Shown one piece after another: positions 57,017 to 64,000 of a stretch of 64,000 bases of DNA; within the stretch, counting starts at the first letter, position 1, and each line of letters opens with the position of its first letter. The translations under genes were made by a program, and so were the position numbers. The notes below the pieces were generated by a model, which worked only from the letters and a program-made list of their open reading frames with translations, was not told where the DNA came from and did no database searches. The DNA comes from Odiellus spinosus (taxonomy: Eukaryota > Arthropoda > Arachnida > Opiliones > Phalangiidae), in assembly GCA_963920705.1 (NCBI GenBank), contig OY987225.1, positions 682,001 through 746,000 on the forward strand, read 5' to 3'.

Positions 57017-59730
57017 TCAAGGTTCGGTTTTAAAATACTTTGGAGTAATTTTGCAAGCGCAATGGTGAGGGGTGGCGACGTAACCCCATTGAGGGGTTGA
57101 TTGGAGAGCATCTTTCCGTCTGTAAAACATGTAGATCCAACCGTAACGTTCCGCGCATTCGCTGTCGTACCTAAAACGCGAGAATGGACATATATAAGCA
57201 TCTTTCGAAGCTAAAATTGCAATGATTTAACTAAAAATCCTGATAATGGGAATGGGTCTCCGAGAAGATAACGCACCCTTTTGCATAAATTGCATAAAAC
57301 AAAAGAATGGACATATATAAGCATCTTTCGAAGCTAAAATTGCAATGATTTAACTAAAAATCATGATAATGGGAATGGGTCTCCGAGAAGATAACGCATC
57401 CCTTTGCATAAATTGCGTCATAAAATCAATGCCTATTTGTAGGGAAAAAAAGGGGGCAGCTATACCGATTTTAAGTATATCGTTAGATGTCGCTTTTTCG
57501 GGGATAAATAATGGGGGAATTTTAAATGTAAATAAATTAATTCAAACACTTCATAATATTTCTCTCTAAATCAGGGTTGCCACGGGTCAGGGAATACAGG
57601 GAAAAGTCAGGGAATTTGAAAAGAAACCCAAAAAGTCAGGGAATTTAAAGATATTTTAAAAAGTCAGGGAATTTAAAGATCAGTTGTGTAGATTAGAACA
57701 AAGACACGCGTGCAAAAAGTTTGGCGAACGCAATTGCAAAACAAACGGTTAAAAATTGGGTAATATTAGCTGAAACGGTCATGGAAAATCGTTGGAAAAG
57801 TCAGGGAATTTGAAAAAAAAAAAACTGTGGGAACCCTGTAAATTATATTATATTAATTCGTGGTAATACACTTACAATGGCGAAATTCCTATACACGCTC
57901 CCCTCTCGGCGACGCATCTGTACGTAAAGACGTATTGCTGAACGTCATCTTGAACGATTTCCACTTCGTTCTCGTAAAAGTCCTGAGTGAAATTAAGTCT
58001 TTCCCATCTGCGATCCGTTTTGCAAATTTCTTCGGAGGGCAACACCAGTCCTCTCCTCCTGGTGGTAGAATAGATCGTCATCTTCTCTCCGTAGTTCGAC
58101 CCTTTTTTCTTAATTTCAATATCGTTGTCCTCAATGTTTAAAGAAGATTTCTGCTAAAAATAAGATAAGATAATAAAAATAATGTAATCTAAATATTTTT
58201 CCACCTTGTCTAAATATCTTCCACCCTGTCTAAATATCTTCCACCCTGTCTAAATATTTTTCCACCCTGTCTAAATATTTTTCCACCCTGTCTAAATATT
58301 TTTCCATTCTATCTAAATATTTTTCCACCTTGTCTAAATATTTTTCCACCATGTCTAAATTTTTTTCCATTCTATCTAAATATTTTTCCACCTTGTCTAA
58401 ATATTTTTCCACCCTGTCTAAATATTTTTCCACCCTGTCTAAATATTTTTCCACCCTGTCTAAATATTTTTCCACCCTGTCTAAATATTTTTCCACCCTG
58501 TCTAAATATTTTTCCATTCTATCTAAATATTTTTCCACCTTGTCTAAATATCTTCCACCCTGTCTAAATATTTTTCCACCTGTGTAAATTTTTTTCCATT
58601 CTATCTAAATATTTTTCCACCTTGTCTAAATATTTTTCCACCCTGTCTAAATATTTTTCCACTCTGTCTAAATATTTTTCCATTCTATCTAAATATTTTT
58701 CCACCTTGTCTAAATATCTTCCATCCTGTCTAAATATTTTTCCACCTGTCTAAATTTTTTTCCATTCTATCTAAATATTTTTCCACCTTGTCTAAATATT
58801 TTTCCACCCTGTCTAAATATTTTTCCATTCTATCTAAATATTTTTCCACCCTGTCTAAATATTTTTCCACCTTGTCTAAATATTTTTCCACCCTGTCTAA
58901 ATATTTTTCCATCCTGTCTAAATATTTTTCGATCCTGTCTAAATATTTTTCCATCCTGTCTAAATATTTTTCCATCCTGTCTAAATATTTTTCCATCCTG
59001 TCTAAATATTTTTCGATCCTGTCTAAATATTTTTCGACCCTAAATATTTTTCGATTCTGTCTAAATATTTTTCCATCCTGTCTAAATATTTTTCGATCCT
59101 TATACCCTTTTCCGACGAGGCGTAACTAGCCGGTTTAATCAGATTTAACCATCGTTTATTCTAAATATACCGAGATTTATTGAACTGAAAAGGCTATGTA
59201 AACCTCGGTTAAATCTGATTAAACCACGGCTAATTATGCCTCGTCTGAAGAGGGTATAAGTCTGGACGTAAGATATTGTCTCAGTCTATTGATTATCTCT
59301 GATTGGAAATAAATCCATTCATAATATATCTCATATAATGATATACTTGATAAATGGGATCGTGGCGTACTTGGTCGGGATCGGTAATTGGTTTTTCTTT
59401 TCCGACCCAGAGGTATCTTTGGTACAGAGCGGGATGGCTTCGGATGTGTTTGTACAAGTCTTTCATTCTATTTTGAATGAACCTAGTCTGGTCTCGCGTT
59501 ACTTGACTATTCTTAGGATCCATCTCTCGTAGCTCGCGGATTAGATTCTCAGTGTACGCTACAATATCATTCGTGACATAAATGCATTAATTAATTAATT
59601 AACATTCAGTAACGTAACGCGCAATTTAAACTCAAATAGATATAAATGACAAAGCGCACGGTACCTTTTAAAACGAGCTGCAACGCTCCGTTATCTCCCG
59701 GAAATGAATATGGATAATCTTGACATAACA
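57017..59730 (-). CDS. Neurotrophin/Spaetzle-type cystine-knot ligand, 5' end not found
   Basis: Consistent exons are 59730-59665, 59558-59347, 58150-57876 and 57170-57017, giving about 235 aa of C-terminal sequence; the first exon(s), including a signal peptide, must lie upstream and I did not find them. The last two exons encode the cystine-knot domain: EEICKTDRRWERL, then QQYVFTYRC, GACIGIS, SECAERYGWIYMFYRR and a terminal WGYVATPHHCACKI. This order of Cys and Trp (C..W, YxFxYxC, C.GI, C....Y.W, W...... .CxC) fits the neurotrophin/Spaetzle/trunk superfamily. A basic TTRRRG just before the domain is a likely processing site of the pro-protein. The ligand would be secreted and bind a Toll, Trk or related receptor; which one cannot be told. 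Introns contain a MITE, a tandem duplication and a minisatellite. Confidence 0.75.
57181..57420 (+). repeat. 123-bp tandem duplication
   Basis: 57181-57303 and 57304-57420 are almost identical (AGAATGGACATATATAAGC... start), lying just upstream (minus sense) of the last ligand exon. Confidence 0.9.
57572..57838. mobile_element. CAGGGTTGCCAC MITE, complete short copy
   Basis: CAGGGTTGCCACGGG at the left and ACTGTGGGAACCCTG at the right form inverted ends; the interior repeats GTCAGGGAATTT. It lies in the last ligand intron. Confidence 0.75.
58196..59098 (+). repeat. 21-bp minisatellite, ~43 units
   Basis: Unit TAAATATTTTTCCACCCTGTC with variants CTTGTC, ATTCTATC and GATCCTGTC. Both strands are open in one frame, giving long KYFSTLS and EKYLDRV periodic frames that are artefacts. 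It lies in a ligand intron. Confidence 0.95.
59100..59258. mobile_element. MITE with ~50-bp inverted ends beside the minisatellite
   Basis: TATACCC then GACGAGGCGTAACTAGCC, GGTTTAATCAGATTTAACC at the left is matched by GGTTAAATCTGATTAAACC, GGCTAATTATGCCTCGTC and GGGTATA at the right. It directly abuts the 21-bp array. Confidence 0.75.
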
Positions 59731-60017
59731 CTGGAAATAAGATTATAATACAGTTTAAATGGATTTGCCACCGACTTTCTTCATCTCTATGAGTATGAGA
59801 TGCTTTCGTCCGCCTCAGTTTGTATTAAGTTAGAAAATATTCCAGAAAATATAGGCTTATTTTTCTGGAAGTGTTCTATAATTTCAACAAAAACATATCC
59901 TTAAAGCAAGGCTGTCAATTATTTTATTATTATTATTGTTATAGATAGAATTTATTTTAATGTATATCAAATGATGGATATTCGGTATTTTAATCTTAAA
60001 GGCCCTATCTGCTCTGG

Positions 60018-60257
60018 CAGGGTTGCCACGGGTCAGGGAAAGCAGGGAAAAGTCAGGGAATTTAAAAATGAACCAAAAAATGTCAGGGAATTTAAAGATC
60101 TTTCAAGAAGCCAGGATTACCGTGTAATTGAAAATATTTATTTTTAAGCATTATAAAAAATAAAAGATTAAAAATTGGGTAGTATTAACTGAAACGGTCA
60201 GGGAAAATCGTTGGAAAAGTCCGGGAATTTGAATCTGAAATAACTGTGGCAACCCTG
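60018..60257. mobile_element. CAGGGTTGCCAC MITE nested in another repeat
   Basis: Inverted ends CAGGGTTGCCAC and GTGGCAACCCTG. It interrupts the CTATCTGCTCTG / GGCGACTTTAAAGGGG repeat, whose parts flank it at 60000 and 60350, so it is the younger insertion. Confidence 0.75.
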
Positions 60258-60379
60258 TGTTCTTATAATATGTTCTTCGTTTATGCGCGGGGCCTAGCAA
60301 TTGACTGTACAATTTGTTATGGTCATGGTTGTCCGCTAAGCTAGAAAAAAAGGCGACTTTAAAGGGGATAGTCACTTTT

Positions 60380-61655
60380 AAACAGCGTATTTAAAACATT
60401 TCTTAATATTTGAAGCCCAAAAATCGAGAATTGCTTGTCCCACGGTGTCATGACTGGTACACGTGGAATGTCCCCATAGAGTATTTTAATTTATTTCAAT
60501 TGCCAACCGAACCTTTAAGGCGAACTTCTTCTCGAAGCGTTTCAACCTCGTGGCAAAGGCTTAAAGAATTATTTCTAAAAGCGATCGAATGTAATCAAAA
60601 AGTGTAAATGAAACTTTCGACATCGCTAATATAAAATAACTAAACCACCCTCATCAAAATATCTTATAATTTCGGTTATAATCTATCCCACTTAAATATA
60701 ATTCATTTAATTTGAGATCAATGTATCAGAACTCCCCGCCATTTCTCCATCATCATTCTCATTGCGCAACGAAAAAAAACCTACTCTTCCAACGAATGAG
60801 ATCGTTCGCTGCCCGATGAACAACGTGACGTTGAAACCGGAAATGTAAAAATATCGTTCAATGAGAAATCGGTCTCTGATGAGCAAAAAGCCGAGTCCCT
60901 CGAGTGTTACTGAACGTAGACAAAGATATTCCCAAATATTCTTGTCTCACGTTCCGCTTATTGCGTGAGTTTTAAGAAGGCGCTGTTTATTTAGCCACTC
61001 TTTATTAAGTAATCGTCTTAACCTCGAAAAAACATCTTCTAAACTGTAAAATTAACCCACGTTTAAATTTTAAATTCATATTATATTCTTTGTTGGGAGT
61101 TGGGGTGGGCGCCAGAAAAATCTACGAGTAGGTTTGATGTATTAAGTTTAATTTAAAACTAATAAGCTAGGGTCCCGAAGGAAGATAGACGAGGAAAATT
61201 TTCAATTCCACGAAGAAATTTAATTTCGAAACTTGACTACTGGGTGATGTTCCCGTACAGATATGATATTTATCACTAACATAAGTTCACCGAGATTTAA
61301 GTACACGCGTGTTCTTATTTTTAATTATTAGTAATGAAAGCCCTTGACTTTAAAGGCCATATCGGCTCTAGAGGGAGACTAGTAGCCCCGCCAGCCGATA
61401 TAGAGTAGAAAAGGAGCTGACATAAACCGAGTTAAATCGGATTGAAAATAAGGAAGCAAAATTAAAAAATTAAATTGATTTCCCCCTCCCCCTCTTTCCC
61501 GCGGCAGGGCTCGAAGGATTACTCTAAAAAATAAACTATTTATCATGTGATTAGTATAGTAAGAAATGGGGAGGGGCCTCTAAATCTGGCTGTGCCTACT
61601 CTTGAAAAATCCGTGGCGAGGCTCCTGAAAGAGTACTTTAAAAATGATAGATGTC
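60380..61655. other. Intergenic, nothing recognised
   Basis: No supported gene. The missing 5' exon of the ligand gene could be here, but I found no ATG followed by a convincing signal peptide and a phase-1 donor on the minus strand. Confidence 0.3.
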
Positions 61656-61659
61656 CGCA

Positions 61660-61957
61660 ATTTGTAAACATATAGCGCTCCTCTCTGTATGGGTAAAATT
61701 CTCAATTTTACGAGATCGGAGGGGTCCTACTTCATACCCCCCTGCCTACGGAAAATTGGAAATTCTCTCTCTCCACAAACGACGACGTTTGGTTGACGAA
61801 CTCCAAGGTTGCTAGAGATATTCGCTGGATGAACTCCCGCTCCGAAAATATCTACCGTTAGGAGGCGTACGAATCGCCTTTTTTGAGACTAACCCATACA
61901 GAGAGGGGTAGACAAGACTCGGAAGTAATAAACTTCAAAGGAGGGTTTCATCTACTT
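61660..61957 (-). mobile_element. GATGAAACCCTCCTTTGAAG element, 5'-truncated inverted copy
   Basis: About 300 bp matches most of 63620-63941 in the opposite orientation, sharing GCGCTCCTCTCTGTATGGG, CAAACGACGACG and CTCCGAAAATATCTACCGTTAGGAGGC. Only the AACTTCAAAGGAGGGTTTCATC end is complete. Confidence 0.75.
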
Positions 61958-62457
61958 CTGTTAGTGGTCCCTTAAGGGAATCGCAAATTATTATTATTAT
62001 TATTATTATTTTTTTTTCGATAATTTAAAATATTACTATAAATAACTTAAGATCCGCATTCCCATAAACATACGAGTATTTTTAACGATCAGTTGAACTA
62101 CGAGTCGTGGCAATTCGTGCTAAATTAAGAAAACAAAGACTGAAAGAGCTTTTCCTAAAAATAAGCAAGCCAAAGTTATGGGTCGATGGGAGAAAATCGT
62201 CTGTTATGTTTTTTCTGAAATATTTGCGAGTGAATAAAATCAGTTGTTTTGAAATTAGAAGCTCTAAATCCTGTCAGATTGCGATTATAATTAAATTTTA
62301 CGATTTAAAAGGAATTTTAATATCTGTCACTTGAGCCATCCCAAATCATAACGGGTCTTTTGGGTCTTTGTTCACAATTAAGACATTTTTATTATAATAT
62401 ATATATTCATTTGTTATAGAAAGAAATTATCCAAAAATTAAAAATTACATTTGCGTA

Positions 62458-62966
62458 ATGTTTAAAATTTGGAAAGTGGTCCCAAAGGTCAGGGAAAAGT
62501 CAGGGAATTTGGAAAGTGGCCCCAAAGGACAGGGAAAAGTCAGGGAATTTGGAAAGTGGCCCCAAAGGTCAGTGAAAAGTCAGGGAATTTGGAAAGTGGC
62601 CCCAAAGGTCAGGGAAAAATCAGGGTATTTGAAAATAGCCCAAATGGTCGGAGAAAATAAATATTTTGGTACGTGTCAAGGAACTGTTTATGATTGGTTT
62701 ATCAATCAGTTGTAACGTAATTATTATAAACTGAAACTATTTCCCTAAAGATTCAAATTGTTTCTCATATTCTTAGTAAACTATCAGCTGACCCCGATTG
62801 ATAAACCATGTCAAATAAAATGTGGGAATTGCTAACAGCTCAAGATCGGAAGAATAATTTCACGAAACAAATATAAAAAATTGGTCAGGAAAATTATTTG
62901 TAAATGGTCAGGGAAAACCTGGAGAAGTCGGGGGAAATTAACTTCCATAATTTTGTACGAACCCTG
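62458..62966. mobile_element. CAGGGTTGCC-family element with a 40-bp internal tandem repeat
   Basis: Four ~40-bp units (GGAAAGTGGCCCCAAAGGTC, AGGGAAAAGTCAGGGAATTT) occupy 62469-62630. The right end is TACGAACCCTG at 62966; the left end is eroded. Confidence 0.6.
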
Positions 62967-63619
62967 CTACTTCATATATCAAAGAAAAATAACCTATAAT
63001 TTTTTTACATTTTCATTTTAAAGTTCCCTAAGACCGCGTCAGCTAAAAGTTATAAATTGTTTTTGACTAAAATTTCAATTTTTTGTTAAATTCATTAATA
63101 ATTATCTACGTTAATGACACGAATTTCTATCATTCCTTCATGTTCCATTGCAATACCCGCAAAAACTGTATCGTACTCACCTTTACATTTACTAACTAAC
63201 AACTCGAAGAATAGTGTTAAGATTATACTCCCGCATAAAACACGCATTGTACTGATTAACTATTATTTAAATTTTAAATATTTTCCAATGTATACTGATG
63301 TAACTAAATGCTCTCACGAAATCATATCTCCAGAGTTTCGTTTGGACCTCCGTTCCGTGACAGTTGTTCCGGTTAAATCAAGTACCTTTAAGTTTTAGCT
63401 TCTCTTTTTAAGCCTTTTGATTGCCCGATTGCTCATCATTCAAGATAGAATATATATTTTTTAACCCCCCACATTAGTATCCCCCACGAATAAAATTTAT
63501 CGGACTAAGGTATAGTTGCTACGGGCAACCCTTATATCCTAAGAATAAGGATGAATATAATTTCAAGGTAAAAGACACTGTAACGAAATATTCGGTCTTA
63601 TATCAACCATACCAGAAGC

Positions 63620-63941
63620 CGATGAAACCCTCCTTTGAAGTCTATTACTCCCGGGTCTTGTCTACCCCTCTCTGTATGGGTTATTCTCAAAAGGCGCGAT
63701 TCGTACGCCTCCTAACGGTAGATGTTTTCGGAGCGGGAGTTCGTCGAGCGAATATCTCTAGCAGCCTCGGAGTTCGTCCAGAAAACGTCGTCGTTTGTGG
63801 AGAGAGAGAATTTCCAATTTTCCGTAGACAGGGGGGATGAAGTAGGACCCCTTCTAACTCGTAAAATTGGGAATTTTACCCATACAGAGAGGAGCGCTAT
63901 ATGGAACATTGGAGTAGTAGACTTCAAAGGAGGGTTTCATC
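63620..63941. mobile_element. MITE with GATGAAACCCTCCTTTGAAG ends
   Basis: GATGAAACCCTCCTTTGAAG plus TCTATTACTCC at the left, GGAGTAGTAGACTTC plus AAAGGAGGGTTTCATC at the right, about 320 bp. A truncated inverted copy lies 1.7 kb upstream. Confidence 0.85.
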
Positions 63942-64000
63942 GGCTTCTGACCATACTAAGTTAAAATATTAGTTAACTTCGTCGCTAAATATTAAATAGC

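Noticed and set aside
58230-59129. Long EKYLDRV and KYFSTLS periodic frames on both strands
   Set aside because: A 21-bp unit divisible by three keeps frames open on both strands; a minisatellite artefact.
60410-62334. Two frames sharing RLKELFLK
   Set aside because: Short match only, neither frame starts with ATG, and no splice link could be built.
63114-63398. 94-codon ORF from ATG
   Set aside because: AT-rich, no motif, no promoter or splice context; cannot be supported as a gene.

Overview
The window is nuclear DNA of an invertebrate animal, most likely a bilaterian. Evidence: AT-rich sequence, spliced genes with GT-AG introns and AATAAA signals, metazoan genes (RAB21, an MPPED1/2-type metallophosphoesterase, the condensin II subunit NCAPH2, a Bcl-2-like protein, a neurotrophin/Spaetzle-type cystine-knot ligand), poly(A)-tailed SINEs with target-site duplications, many small terminal-inverted-repeat elements (MITEs) and long tandem arrays. 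I cannot name the species.

Region 1 (1-9 kb) is an accessory island resembling integrated viral DNA. It holds a complete 514-codon parvovirus/densovirus-type capsid ORF on the minus strand, and diverging from it a broken helicase remnant that looks like a CRESS-DNA (circovirus-type) Rep. To the right are small genes of unknown function with near-identical TATATAA promoters, including a four-exon gene with an antisense ORF in its last intron, a duplicated first exon, small cysteine-rich proteins and two tandem unknown ORFs (268 and 215 codons). I recognise no homologue for most of them.

Region 2 (9-17 kb) holds a broken zinc-protein copy, a satellite fragment, a degenerate minisatellite, a five-exon BEN-domain gene, a large inverted duplication around a palindromic element with CACTA/TAGTG ends, and an intact 916-codon CACTA (EnSpm, tnp2-type) transposase gene.

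Region 3 (17-23.8 kb) is almost all tandem DNA: a 20-bp minisatellite, a 103-bp satellite, a ~160-bp satellite (also found at 9.3 kb), and seven copies of a short hairpin at about 90-165-bp intervals.

Region 4 (24-64 kb) is ordinary gene territory with heavy repeat load: RAB21 (+, 5 exons), about 6 kb without genes, an MPPED-type gene (-, 4 exons), NCAPH2 (-, about 12 exons, introns full of minisatellites), an intronless Bcl-2-like gene (+), two retroposons (one with an Alu/7SL-like head) and a cystine-knot ligand gene (-, 5' end not found). Several minisatellites here lie inside inverted-repeat elements, as if expanded from element interiors. The host genes show no functional operon-like link; RAB21 (endosomal trafficking), NCAPH2 (chromosome condensation), the Bcl-2-like protein (apoptosis) and the ligand act independently.
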